Origin: JBGPOS01 sp041488155
Lineage (GTDB): Bacteria > Chloroflexota > Dehalococcoidia > Tepidiformales > Tepidiformaceae
Reading direction: 5' to 3'
NCBI GenBank assembly: GCA_041488155.1
Contig: JBGPOS010000029.1
Span: 1 to 47,221 of the forward strand
Length of the DNA stretch: 47,221 nucleotides
In this document: positions 15,822 to 24,696 of the stretch, piece after piece
Layout of the letters: each line of letters opens with the position of its first letter
Position numbering within the stretch: the stretch's first letter is position 1
Position numbers and translations under genes: made by a program
The notes under the pieces: generated by a model
What the model was told of the DNA's origin: nothing
The model's input: the letters and a program-made list of their open reading frames with translations, nothing else
The model's database searches: none

Positions 15822-15883
15822 ACGCCTCCCGAGTTTCGCTTGGTGCATGGTAGGAACGAGGCGGAACTACCGTCAACGCGCAC

Positions 15884-17026
15884 TTAGAGCGGGGCGGTCA
15901 GTTCCGTGTAAAGGCTGTGTAATTTCGCAGCCTCTGCGGCCCAAGTGTAGCGCTCAATGGCAACTGCGCGCCCATTTTCTCCGAGTTTGCGAGCGAGGGC
16001 ATCGTCTTCAAGGAGCTCCCAAATCGCTGCCGCGTGGGCGGCCGGGGAAAGCGCTTCGACAATGCGGCCGCAATCAGCTTCGCGGACGACCCGGGCCTGG
16101 AGGGGCAGGTCGGAGGCGACGATGGGGAGGCCGACGACCATGTATTCGACGAGCTTGTTCGGCCAGGCGAGAAGATTATTCTGGACGTGGGGGCTGCGCG
16201 GGAGCCATCCGACGCTGGCGGCGGCCAGGAATGGGGCAACTTCGGGCTGGGGGATCGTGCCGAGAAAACGAACGCCAACCGCTTCCCATTGCAAAGGAGA
16301 CATCGCGGCGAGCTCCCGAGGAAGGCCGTCCCACTCGACGACGCCGACGATGTGGAATTCGGCCTCCGGACACCTCTGGCGCACGAGTCGGGCGGTCTCG
16401 TAGAGGATATCGAGGCCGCGTTCGGAGTTGATGAGGCCGGCGTAGGCGACGACCGGAGCGCGAGCGGGAAGCGGATCGGGCAGGTCGGGGACGGGCGGCA
16501 GGTTCTTGACCGTGATCGTCCGGGGTTGAAAGGGCTTGAACCGCTCGGCCATCTCGTCGGTCACGGCGATCACCGCGCTGAGGCGGTGCGCGCACCACTT
16601 TTCGATCCGATCCGAGGCCACGGCGACAGAGTGGCGGAGTGGGGAAGGGATCCAGTGCTTCCCGAGGATGTCTTCCTTGAGGTATTCGTGCGAGTCGTAG
16701 ATGACGGGCTTGCGCGTGAGCCAGTGGAGGAGGACCCCCCAGGGGAGAAGTTCCGGGTCGTGGAAGTGATACAGGTCGGCCCCTGAGCGCATGGCTCTGG
16801 CGAAGAGCACCGGCCAGCGCAGGGGGCGGGCGAGGCGGCCGCCGCGCGAAGGCAGGCCCGCGAAACGCACGCCGTCCACGGAGTGGTCCGGGGCCGCCGG
16901 GGCGATCACCAGGACGTCGAATCCAGCCGCGGCCATGGACTTCGCCTGGCGGTGGAAGACGCGCGTGTCGAAGGGTGGGTGGACGGAGGTAAGGACGGCG
17001 ACGCGGACCGGGCGGTTACTGGCCAT
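15884..17026 (-). CDS. Glycosyltransferase family 4-like (GT-B)
   Basis: A GT-B fold enzyme of 380 residues. The N-half has VAVLTSVHPPFDTRVFHRQA, DLYHFHDPELLPWG and VIYDSHEYLKEDI. The C-half has VAYAGLINSERGLDILYETA, VRFLGTIPQPEVAPFLAAA and NKLVEYMVVGLPIVASD, with the conserved Glu of the sugar-nucleotide site. The SVHPPFDTRVFHRQAK opening is typical of a subgroup found in exopolysaccharide loci. The donor sugar is unknown. Its start overlaps the end of the upstream polymerase-like gene by 11 bp, so the two are translationally coupled. Confidence 0.87.
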   Translation of the reverse strand: MASNRPVRVAVLTSVHPPFDTRVFHRQAKSMAAAGFDVLVIAPAAPDHSVDGVRFAGLPSRGGRLARPLRWPVLFARAMRSGADLYHFHDPELLPWGVLLHWLTRKPVIYDSHEYLKEDILGKHWIPSPLRHSVAVASDRIEKWCAHRLSAVIAVTDEMAERFKPFQPRTITVKNLPPVPDLPDPLPARAPVVAYAGLINSERGLDILYETARLVRQRCPEAEFHIVGVVEWDGLPRELAAMSPLQWEAVGVRFLGTIPQPEVAPFLAAASVGWLPRSPHVQNNLLAWPNKLVEYMVVGLPIVASDLPLQARVVREADCGRIVEALSPAAHAAAIWELLEDDALARKLGENGRAVAIERYTWAAEAAKLHSLYTELTAPL

Positions 17027-19328
17027 TCCCGCCGGCGGGTTGGCTGACCAGTTCGGGTTCGGCTGCGGTTTCGCGAGGTGCGCGATCGGCGCTGGCGGTG
17101 GCCGCCTGCGTTGGGTGGTCGGCGTCGAGCCGCGCGCGAGCGAGGAATCCGAGGATGAGCCAGTAGATCGCCATCAGCTGGAAGGCGTAGTAGCTGCCTG
17201 CTGCGACGTTGAAGGCGGCTAGAGCGATGGTGTAGACCATGATCCCGAGGCTGAGTACCGCGACGGCCCCTTCGGCCCTCCGCCAGGCGCGCATGGCGAG
17301 GACAAACGCGCTGCCGAAGAGGAAGAGGTAGGCGAGGGTGCCCAGGGCGCCGTAGCGGTTGAGGAAGAGGGCGTACTCGTTGTCGAAGGAGCCGGTCTGG
17401 AAGTCTTTGCGGGGTCCGATGCCGATGACTGGCGAGTCGGAGAAGCCGGGCAGGTCGGAGGGCCTGAGGCGGGCGGGGTCAACGTCTTCGGTCCAGGGGA
17501 AGGACGGTGGGAAGCCGCCCTCGGTGACGGTTGCGGCGTCCAGGTCGACCTTGACGTGCTCGTTGCCGATAGGCGCGCGGACGGTGTACTGGAGGACAGA
17601 CATGCGGCTCGATGACGGGGTCCGGAAGGGCATAGTGAGTTCGACCCAGCGCCCATCGCCGGGGACAGCGAAGCTCTTCGAGATCCCCGGGTCTTCGGTG
17701 TCGCCGCTCGCGAGGCGGTAGATGAGATAGAGCAGGACCGCCTGGTCGCTGCCGGAATCCGAGCGCGCCCAAACGGTAGCGGTGTACTCGCGGTCGAGAG
17801 GGAAGTCAAAGACGACCAGCTGGTAGACGCTGCCAGTGGGGCCGAGGTCGATACGGACGGACCTGTCGCCGAAGCGGCCGGGCGAGACGGTCGTGAGGGT
17901 GGACTTGGGCCGCCCGTCGACGTCGCCGCTGGTCTGCCAGGAGTCGGGCTGGTGGCCGCCGTCTTCGAAGCTGGCGTTGAGGATGATGTTGGGCATCGTG
18001 CCGAGGGCGTAGACCGGGCCACTGGGGTCGGCGAGGTTCTCCAGGTTAGCGCCCACGAGGAAGCCGCCGCGATCCTGGTAGGAGAGGTACGCCTCGCCGG
18101 TCTTCGGGTCCTTCGGCATGGCGGGCAAGAACTTCGGGACGAGGGCGGTCCTGAGGGGGGCGTCGACGGGCCAGCCGCCGTTGGCGCAGAAGTAGTCGAG
18201 GACGCCCCGGCTCAGCGCGAAGACGTCCTTCTTACGCGTGGCGTCGCGGGCGAGGGCGTCGCTGGGGACGTTGGCAGTGTCCAGGGCGCCCGGTTCGTGG
18301 CCATCGTAGACGCGGTCGTTGAGGTTCTCGCCTTCACAGTAGCTCGGGTCGTCGTGGAAGAATCCAGAGAAAAGCGAACGCCACTTCGAGAGCCGGATGG
18401 TGACTGAGGAGTCGTGGTTGAGCTTGGCGGGACTGAACCGGTCGTGGAAGGTGCCGAACTTCGGTGGGACGACCTCGACGAAGACGACCGAGGCGGTGAC
18501 AGAGACGAGGAAGAGACCGATCGCGGCGAGATAGGCCGCCCTGGCGCGGCGGGTGATCGCGACGAACAGCAGGCCGAGGAACATCGCTCCCAGCATCGCA
18601 AAGGCCGCGGTCCGTGACTGGGCCATGACGACCGAGACGCTGGCAGCGAAGGTGGCGGCAATGACCAGCCAGCGCATGCGCGACGACAGCCGGTCGCGAA
18701 GGAGGATCACGCCAAGCATCACGACGAGGAGGAGGCCGCTGAGTATCCCGAAGTAGTTGGCGTTGCCCACCGTGCCCACGACGCGGCTGCGTTTAAGCAC
18801 CCCATCGAGGTTGTGGGGGTCGGCCCAGATGTCTGTAATCCGTTTGTTGAAGCTTCCGGGGTTCACGTACTGAACGACGGCGAATGCGCCGAGGATGATC
18901 GCCGCAACGCAGAGGACGCGGACGATGCCGTGGCCGCTGAGCGAGTCAGGAAGGGCAATGAAGGCGAGCCGGAACATGAGCCAGTACTCGACGACGCGCG
19001 CGACTTCGAAGGGATCGCGGATGGAGTACTTCGACTGCGACACCACGACCGGAGCGAGGACGATGGTGATGGTGATCGCCGCTGCGATAAAGAGGAATGC
19101 ATAGTCCAGCACCATCGGGCGGCGAAGCTCGGGATGGCTCCGGTAGAAGAAGAAGAGCGAGGGGAGGAGGGCGAGAAGAAGGAGTTGTTCGAGGCGGACC
19201 GCGGGGAGGTCGCCCGGCATGGAGATGTCCATCGAGAACAGGGCCGTGCCGAGCAGGAGGAGGAGGGCGAGCCGTCGCGCCTCGACACGCTCGAAATCGA
19301 ACAGCTTTCTTCGGAGGAGATCGATCAC
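17016..19328 (-). CDS. O-antigen polymerase/ligase-like membrane protein with a large extracytoplasmic insert
   Basis: About 770 residues, much longer than usual Wzy/WaaL proteins (400-450). The N-terminal ~320 residues contain about ten membrane helices and the NANYFGILSGLL and MAQSRTAAFAMLGA stretches typical of the O-antigen ligase family. The Wzy_C-like motif SPVIGIGPRKDFQTGSFDNE and the last helices come only after ~300 more residues. That insert holds a polar part with several Cys, then a jelly-roll-like domain (ILNASFEDGGHQPDSWQ to VKVDLDAATVTEGGF) resembling carbohydrate-binding modules. Start: GTG at 19328 overlaps the previous stop in GTGA; the ATG at 19379 would overlap that gene by 55 bp. 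Confidence 0.78.
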   Translation of the reverse strand: MIDLLRRKLFDFERVEARRLALLLLLGTALFSMDISMPGDLPAVRLEQLLLLALLPSLFFFYRSHPELRRPMVLDYAFLFIAAAITITIVLAPVVVSQSKYSIRDPFEVARVVEYWLMFRLAFIALPDSLSGHGIVRVLCVAAIILGAFAVVQYVNPGSFNKRITDIWADPHNLDGVLKRSRVVGTVGNANYFGILSGLLLVVMLGVILLRDRLSSRMRWLVIAATFAASVSVVMAQSRTAAFAMLGAMFLGLLFVAITRRARAAYLAAIGLFLVSVTASVVFVEVVPPKFGTFHDRFSPAKLNHDSSVTIRLSKWRSLFSGFFHDDPSYCEGENLNDRVYDGHEPGALDTANVPSDALARDATRKKDVFALSRGVLDYFCANGGWPVDAPLRTALVPKFLPAMPKDPKTGEAYLSYQDRGGFLVGANLENLADPSGPVYALGTMPNIILNASFEDGGHQPDSWQTSGDVDGRPKSTLTTVSPGRFGDRSVRIDLGPTGSVYQLVVFDFPLDREYTATVWARSDSGSDQAVLLYLIYRLASGDTEDPGISKSFAVPGDGRWVELTMPFRTPSSSRMSVLQYTVRAPIGNEHVKVDLDAATVTEGGFPPSFPWTEDVDPARLRPSDLPGFSDSPVIGIGPRKDFQTGSFDNEYALFLNRYGALGTLAYLFLFGSAFVLAMRAWRRAEGAVAVLSLGIMVYTIALAAFNVAAGSYYAFQLMAIYWLILGFLARARLDADHPTQAATASADRAPRETAAEPELVSQPAGGNGQ

Positions 19329-20230
19329 GAAAGGAGTTGTTGGATCCCCTGGCTGACTTCGTTGAGGAGCGTATCCCACTGATAACGTTGGGTCACTTCG
19401 GCGGCCGCTTCAAGATTCGGGGCAAGGCTGCCGGTGGCGAAGCTGGCGTGGAGGGCTTCGATCGCGGCGATAGCCTCCCCAGGAGACGCGACCAGCGTGG
19501 CGCCGGGGAACGGATAGCTCCACAGGACATAACGGCCAAAGCTAAGGGCCTCGATGACCGAGTGGGACATGCCGTCGTGGCGGACGAGACGGAGCAGCGC
19601 CGTCGACTCGCGGTAGACGGCCGCCAGGTCCTGGACGAAGCCGGGAGCGGAGACGTTGGGGAGATCATCGACGGGCCGGTAGCCTCCGGCGATGGTGAAC
19701 TGCACGCCTGGCAGGGCACGGATGACCTCGAGTGTCCCCTCAACGTCGTAAGCATCGCCCGGAGTGGCGGGCAGATAGATCAGGACCCGGAAGCTCGCCG
19801 GGAGGCCGACCGGCTCGCCGATCGCCGTGGCCACAGGGAGCGGGTGGTGGCTGGCGCGCACACCGATCGGGGCGAGCTCGTCGATCAGCCAGGGCGCGTC
19901 GGCCCAATGGGTAGCGCGACGAAGGAGACGGCCGCTGGTGCGGCCGGCGGCATGATCGGCGACCGCGACACGCGCGTCGGTACCCACCCAGTGCATGAGG
20001 ATCCGTTTGCCCGCCCGCGAGACGAGGTCGGCGGGGCTGCCGCGGACGGCGCTGCTGCCGACGGCGTAGATGAGGTCGGCTCGGAGCAGACCAACCAGGA
20101 GGCGGGCCCAGGCGGCGGGTGAACGGCCGGGACGGGCGTAGTAGGTCGCTGCGAAGCCAGCCTCGCGGAGCGAAGAAGCGCTGCGCTCGCCCCAGTAGGG
20201 CAGGCCGATGACGGCGATTCGTCGGCTCAC
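19325..20230 (-). CDS. Glycosyltransferase (GT-B type), polysaccharide locus
   Basis: A protein of 301 residues when started at the GTG at 20230, which overlaps the flippase stop in a GTGA. It begins RRIAVIGLPYWGERSASSL. The N-half has LIYAVGSSAVRGSP and ILMHWVGTDARVAV. The C-half has FTIAGGYRPVDDLPNVSAPG, FVQDLAAVYRESTALLRLVR and DGMSHSVIEALSFGRYVLW, a GT4-type nucleotide-sugar site with Glu. It is shorter than the average GT-B enzyme, and the family assignment is to the superfamily only. It sits between flippase and polymerase genes in the same transcript. Confidence 0.78.
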   Translation of the reverse strand: MSRRIAVIGLPYWGERSASSLREAGFAATYYARPGRSPAAWARLLVGLLRADLIYAVGSSAVRGSPADLVSRAGKRILMHWVGTDARVAVADHAAGRTSGRLLRRATHWADAPWLIDELAPIGVRASHHPLPVATAIGEPVGLPASFRVLIYLPATPGDAYDVEGTLEVIRALPGVQFTIAGGYRPVDDLPNVSAPGFVQDLAAVYRESTALLRLVRHDGMSHSVIEALSFGRYVLWSYPFPGATLVASPGEAIAAIEALHASFATGSLAPNLEAAAEVTQRYQWDTLLNEVSQGIQQLLS

Positions 20231-21561
20231 GGGTGGGAGTCGGGCACCGATCGGGCGCGGCCGAAGAATTCGCCACTCCAAACGCGGCGCCAGAGCCGGG
20301 TGTAGGTATCAATATCGTCGCGGCGAATGCGGAAGAGGTCGCTGAGGCGAGCATCGGAGAGCCTGAGGAAGACGACTATGGAGGGCACGGCTACGGCTGC
20401 GTAGCTGATCGTTGTCGCCCAGGCGCCGCCGGCGTAGCCGACCTGTGGAATGAGGACAAGGCAGACCGCGATGTTGATGAGGCAGGAGGAGAGGGCGATG
20501 AGGAGCGAAATCCAGGGCCTGCCCATCTGGATGGTGAAGTAGTTGGCGAGGAGGGATTGAGGGGCGAAGAGGGCCGTGCCGACGCAAAGGATGCGCAGGG
20601 AGGTCGTGGCGCCGGAGTAGCGCGCCCCGAACAGGATTTCGAGCATAAGGGGGGCGAGGACGAAGACGGCGATGGCGCCACAGGTGACGGCGACGAGGGT
20701 GTGGCGGACGGCGCGCGTGGTCAGGGCAGCTGCCTCGTGGCGGTCGAGCGAGCCGACACTGGCGTACGAGGCGACGGCGATCGAAGTCGAGAAGAGCCAG
20801 AGGGCCTCTGCAACAGAGACCGCGCGGGAGTAGATCCCGGCGCCGACCCGGCCATCGAGACCGGCGACCAGGAGCTGATCGACGCGGTAGTTGAAGAAGC
20901 TGATGAACCCGGCGAGGCCGATGAGGGCGCCGAACGTCACGATGTGCCAGATGAGGCGCCAATCGGGCCGGTGGCGAACGAGCCAGCCCCACCAGGAACG
21001 GTCGAGGATGGCAAGGATCACGAGGGAGACGTACTGGGCGGCGATCCAGGCGCCGAGCGCGGACTCCGTGGTGCGATGGTCGAGGGCAACCACCCAGACG
21101 AGGAGCAGGGCCACCGCGGCGTACGCCGGGCCATGCAGGCTGAAGTTGTAGCGCCAGAGTGAGTTGGTGCCCAGGAAGACTCCTCCGAGGGCGTTGCGGG
21201 CGATGATCGGGAAGAGGGCCACGCCGATGAACGGCAGCCATCGGGCAGCGCCTTCGCCATAGACCGTCCACGCCAGCAGCGCGACGGCGAGCAGCCCCAG
21301 CCCGGCGACGGCGGACAGGAGAGCTCCGTTGGCGGCGACTTCGGCCGCCGGGCGATGCTGTTTCGAAACGAAGTAGCCGGAGGCTGAAGCGAAGCTGGCG
21401 GCGACGCTTCCAACAGACTGCGTGACGACCACGGCGGAGACGTAGATGCCGAGGTCGCCGACGCTCAGGGCGCGGGCGGTGATGACCCCGATGAGCATCC
21501 AGCAGAACATCCCGGAAACCCGGTAGACCAGGGCAAGGACACTGCCCCGGGCGATGTCCAC
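20227..21561 (-). CDS. Polysaccharide flippase (MOP superfamily, Wzx-like)
   Basis: About 444 residues with 12 to 14 hydrophobic helices, the usual size for Wzx/RfbX-type flippases that move lipid-linked oligosaccharides across the membrane. It starts VDIARGSVLALVYRVSG. It contains SVGDLGIYVSAVVVTQSVGS, FFNYRVDQLLVAGLDG and ARYSGATTSLRILCVGTAL, all in positions expected for the family. The start is taken as the GTG at 21561, 4 bp after the upstream stop. Extending to 21798 would only add a low-complexity shadow of the preceding gene. Confidence 0.87.
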   Translation of the reverse strand: MDIARGSVLALVYRVSGMFCWMLIGVITARALSVGDLGIYVSAVVVTQSVGSVAASFASASGYFVSKQHRPAAEVAANGALLSAVAGLGLLAVALLAWTVYGEGAARWLPFIGVALFPIIARNALGGVFLGTNSLWRYNFSLHGPAYAAVALLLVWVVALDHRTTESALGAWIAAQYVSLVILAILDRSWWGWLVRHRPDWRLIWHIVTFGALIGLAGFISFFNYRVDQLLVAGLDGRVGAGIYSRAVSVAEALWLFSTSIAVASYASVGSLDRHEAAALTTRAVRHTLVAVTCGAIAVFVLAPLMLEILFGARYSGATTSLRILCVGTALFAPQSLLANYFTIQMGRPWISLLIALSSCLINIAVCLVLIPQVGYAGGAWATTISYAAVAVPSIVVFLRLSDARLSDLFRIRRDDIDTYTRLWRRVWSGEFFGRARSVPDSHP

Positions 21562-21565
21562 AGGG

Positions 21566-22834
21566 TTACCGTGCGGCGCCGGAGCGAAGGAAGGCGGAGC
21601 GGGACATCCCGCTGCGCGTGACGATGCTGCCTCCGGCGACGTCTTTGTGGACGACCGCGCCCGCCGGGACGACGGCGCCCGGCCCGATGGTGACCCCGTG
21701 GAGGATGATCGCACCGGCGCCGATGAAAGCGCCGGCGCCGATGGTGACCTCGCCGGTTTGACGAGGCCGTTCGTTGGCCATTGGGCCACGGCCGACATCG
21801 AGGTGGCTGATGATGCAGACGCGCATCGAGATGGTGGCGCCTTCTTCGATCGTGACGTGGTCGGCGAGGTCGATGAAGACTTCGCTGCCGACGTGTGTCT
21901 TGGGGCCGATGGTGAGGTTCGAAAAATCCGTGCGCGCGTTCACGATGCTGAGGGGGCCGACGATCATGGCGTCGCGCGCGATCTGGGCGTCGAACTGGCG
22001 GAGGGCATCGGCGTGGCCGGAGCGGAGGTGACGGAGTTCCCCCTGCACGCCGTCGATGTCTTCGCGGAGGTAGATCCAGCGCAGGCGGAGGCGAGTGCCG
22101 TTGAAGATGAGCCGGTTGAGGGGCCGGCCGATGGGCCGCAACATCGGCCTGACACTCGCTAGGCCGCGGGCCTGGACGACCTCCCCTTCGACGCGGCGGA
22201 CGCGCCCGGGCATCGGTGTGAAGAGGAGGTAGGTCTGGCGGCTGCCCGGGATTTCGCCCTGTTCGCTGAGACACCAGCCGCGCGCCGCGAGCATCGGGAC
22301 GTAGTCGTGTTCGAACATGTAGCGGGCGCCGGTGAGGTTGGCCGTGTCGCTCTTGCCTATCTCGTTGATGTAAATGGCGTTGGAGCCGATTGAGGTTACT
22401 CGGTCAAGGGCGGCCGGAAGGTTCTCGGGCAGAAGGTGCTGGAGGACGCGGTTGATGACCACCATGTCGAAGCGCTCGTGGGTGCGGAGCTTCTCCGCCC
22501 GGACGCGCTGAGTGGGGACGCCGGGGTACAGGCGGCTGGCGATGCCGAGAGCGCGCCCCGCGATGTCGACGCCCAGGACCTTTCGGATGCCCGCCTCCTT
22601 GTAGAGGGGGAAGAGGCGGCCTGTGCCGCAGCCGAGGTCGAGGACGCTCTGGGGGTGGTAGCGGCCGAGGATGTCGCTGAGGACGGTGAAATCGGCGCGG
22701 TCTTCGCCCCAGTGGCGATGGAGGTCGGGTGTGCGGAGCTCCCAGTACCAGCGCTGGGCGCGGCCGTAGTTGAGAAGGAGCAACCGGTAGATAGCCGCCC
22801 GGCGGTAACGGCCGACGACGCGCGTGAAGACCAC
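21566..22834 (-). CDS. Fusion of a SAM methyltransferase and a hexapeptide-repeat (LbH) transferase
   Basis: One reading frame of 422 residues holds two enzymes. Residues ~40-200 form a class I methyltransferase: SVLDLGCGTGRLFPLY (SAM loop, ~64-79), VLGVDIAGRALGIASRL (acidic residue binding ribose), and FDMVVINRVLQHLLPE. Residues ~285-405 form a left-handed beta-helix with repeats such as ARDAMIVGPLSIVNA, NLTIGPKTHVGSEVFIDL and GEVTIGAGAFIGAGAIIL, as in NeuD/WbbJ-type acyltransferases. The likely job is O-methylation plus O-acetylation of a sugar in the polymer. It is the first gene of the minus-strand polysaccharide operon, divergent from the DegT gene. Confidence 0.82.
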   Translation of the reverse strand: MVFTRVVGRYRRAAIYRLLLLNYGRAQRWYWELRTPDLHRHWGEDRADFTVLSDILGRYHPQSVLDLGCGTGRLFPLYKEAGIRKVLGVDIAGRALGIASRLYPGVPTQRVRAEKLRTHERFDMVVINRVLQHLLPENLPAALDRVTSIGSNAIYINEIGKSDTANLTGARYMFEHDYVPMLAARGWCLSEQGEIPGSRQTYLLFTPMPGRVRRVEGEVVQARGLASVRPMLRPIGRPLNRLIFNGTRLRLRWIYLREDIDGVQGELRHLRSGHADALRQFDAQIARDAMIVGPLSIVNARTDFSNLTIGPKTHVGSEVFIDLADHVTIEEGATISMRVCIISHLDVGRGPMANERPRQTGEVTIGAGAFIGAGAIILHGVTIGPGAVVPAGAVVHKDVAGGSIVTRSGMSRSAFLRSGAAR

Positions 22835-22920
22835 AACTGATTTGAATGGGGGATGTGGCGTCGCGTCAAGCTTTTAGGCTCGGCCGGTTGCGGCGGCGCT
22901 GCTAGACTGGCCTGAGCGCC

Positions 22921-24072
22921 ATGACTGAGATTCGGATCCCCTTCTTCCGCCCGGCCATCGACGACGACGAAGTCGCCGCAGTCGCGGCGTCGCTGCGCAG
23001 TGGCTGGTTGACGAGCGGGCCGAACGTCAACTCCCTCGAACGCGAGCTGGCCGAGTATTGCGGCGCGCGATACGTGAACGCGGTCAATTCGTGCACGGCC
23101 GCCATGCACCTTGCGCTCGCGGCCTGGAACATCGGCCCGGGCGACGAAGTGATCACGACGCCGTACACCTTCTCGGCCACCGCGACCGTGGTCGTGCACG
23201 TGGGGGCGCGGCCGGTGCTGGCCGACGTCCGGGCTGGCGACGCCAACATCGATCCGGAGCAGATAGAGCGGGCGATCACGCCGCGCACCCGGGTGATCAT
23301 CCCGGTGCATTTCGCGGGGGAGCCCTGCGACATGGATGCGATCATGGAAATCGCCCGGCGGAACGATCTGCTGGTCCTCGAAGACGCGGCTCACGCGGTC
23401 GGGAGCCTCTACCGGGGGCGGGCGGTCGGAAGCATCGGGCACGCCACGGCTTTCAGCTTCTACGCCAATAAGAACATGACAACCGGCGAGGGCGGGGCGC
23501 TCGCGACCGACGACGAAGCGCTGAGCGAGCGCGTACGCTCGTTAACGCTCCACGGGATGACGCGTGACGCCTGGAATCGCTACGACGCCGGCGGCAGCTG
23601 GCGCTACGACATCGCGGAGTTCGGCTTCAAGGACAACCTCACGGACCTTGCGGCGGCGCTGGGGCGGCGGCAGCTGACCAAGCTCGACCAGCTCACCGAG
23701 CAGCGCACGCGCGTCGCTCAGCGCTACTTCGCGAACCTTCGCGATGAAGAGCACGTGACGTTGCCCCTGTTCAGCGAGGAGAACCGGCACGCTTGGCACA
23801 TCTTTGTGATCCGGGTGAAGAACGAGACCGCCCCGGTGCCGCGGGACGAGGTCATCCGGCAGCTCGCTGCGAGGGGGATCCAGACCTCGGTGCACTTCAT
23901 CCCGCTGCACTACTTCTCGGCCTACCAGAAGCTGGGCTACTGGAAGAGAGGCGACTTCCCGGTCGCCGAGCGCCTGTTCGAAGGGGCGATCAGCCTGCCG
24001 CTGTTCCCAACGATGACGGACGCCGAGGTGGACGAAGTCTGCCAGGCCCTGCGGGAGATCCTGCACCCATAG
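22921..24072 (+). CDS. DegT/DnrJ/EryC1/StrS aminotransferase (sugar aminotransferase)
   Basis: A PLP enzyme of 383 residues that adds an amino group to a keto-sugar nucleotide. Landmarks are PFFRPAIDDDEVAAVAASL, SGWLTSGPNVNSLERELAEY, NSCTAAMHLALAAWNIGPGD and TTPYTFSATATVVVH. They continue with LEDAAHAVGSLY (Asp binding the pyridine ring) and the Lys184 loop FSFYANKNMTTGEGG. Relatives make amino sugars for O-antigens and pseudaminic or perosamine-type units. The gene is divergent from the methyltransferase fusion, with an 86-bp gap. With wecB it supplies sugar nucleotides to the locus. Confidence 0.93.
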   Translation: MTEIRIPFFRPAIDDDEVAAVAASLRSGWLTSGPNVNSLERELAEYCGARYVNAVNSCTAAMHLALAAWNIGPGDEVITTPYTFSATATVVVHVGARPVLADVRAGDANIDPEQIERAITPRTRVIIPVHFAGEPCDMDAIMEIARRNDLLVLEDAAHAVGSLYRGRAVGSIGHATAFSFYANKNMTTGEGGALATDDEALSERVRSLTLHGMTRDAWNRYDAGGSWRYDIAEFGFKDNLTDLAAALGRRQLTKLDQLTEQRTRVAQRYFANLRDEEHVTLPLFSEENRHAWHIFVIRVKNETAPVPRDEVIRQLAARGIQTSVHFIPLHYFSAYQKLGYWKRGDFPVAERLFEGAISLPLFPTMTDAEVDEVCQALREILHP

Positions 24073-24142
24073 GGGCCCGGCCCCGGGTGGCGAGGCTGAA
24101 CGCGACGATTCATGGCACGTGCGCTTGGGCTAGAATTGCTTC

Positions 24143-24448
24143 ATGGCAGCATACAAAGGCCCCCTCGAACATCGCATGGTGTGTAACTCGGCCGACGAGA
24201 TCGTTGCGGCCATTGAACGTCTTCCCGTTTGCGGCGAGGCGGTGATCGTACGTGAAGGCCGCAAGCCGCTGGCCGCGATCATCCCGATGAAGGACTTGCG
24301 TCTGTATGAGCGCCTGCTTGCCCAGGAGGAAGACCGTCTCGATGCCGCGGCCATCGCGGAGTCGCGAGCTTCGGCCGGGCCGAGGGAATCCTGGGCGCAA
24401 GTAAAGTCGGGGCTGGAGCGGCAGCGGCGTAGTGGCGCACCGAATTGA
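24143..24448 (+). CDS. Type II antitoxin, Phd/YefM-like
   Basis: A protein of 101 residues with the Phd/YefM layout: an N-terminal DNA-binding half (CNSADEIVAAIERLPVCGEA, VIVREGRKPLAAIIPMKDLR) and a helical tail (ERLLAQEEDRLDAAAIAESR) that would wrap the toxin. It overlaps the RelE-type gene by 17 bp. In such modules the antitoxin neutralises the RNase and represses its own promoter. The operator cannot be located by eye. It is slightly longer than typical antitoxins (80-90 residues). Confidence 0.82.
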   Translation: MAAYKGPLEHRMVCNSADEIVAAIERLPVCGEAVIVREGRKPLAAIIPMKDLRLYERLLAQEEDRLDAAAIAESRASAGPRESWAQVKSGLERQRRSGAPN

Positions 24449-24692
24449 ACTTACGAGGCGCGCTGCTCGAGAGCTGAAACGCCTTCCGCCTTCCGCGCGG
24501 GAGCGAATCGTGCGAGCGATCGATGCCCTGGCCGAAAACCCCAGGCCCCGAGGCGCTCTGCCGCTCTCCCGCGACCACTCGGAGTTCCGTTTGCGCGTCG
24601 GTGACTTCAGGATCGTCTACTACATCGAAGAAGACGCGCTCGTGGTGGTCGCCATCGGCCACCGTCGTGACGTTTACCGGCGGCTCCTCTGA
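24432..24692 (+). CDS. RelE/ParE-type toxin
   Basis: A protein of 86 residues with the RelE fold pattern: IELTRRAARELKRLPPSARE (helix pair), ALPLSRDHSEFRLRVGDFRI, then VYYIEEDALVVVAIGHRRDVY. The RLRVGDFRIVYYI strand and the closing GHRRDVYRR carry the basic residues expected of an mRNA-cleaving RelE enzyme. The start is a GTG within the antitoxin gene (17-bp overlap). The module looks intact, so it is probably a functional toxin held in check. The stop lies only 4 bp before that of the convergent CoA-transferase gene. Confidence 0.87.
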   Translation: MAHRIELTRRAARELKRLPPSARERIVRAIDALAENPRPRGALPLSRDHSEFRLRVGDFRIVYYIEEDALVVVAIGHRRDVYRRLL

Positions 24693-24696
24693 CAGC

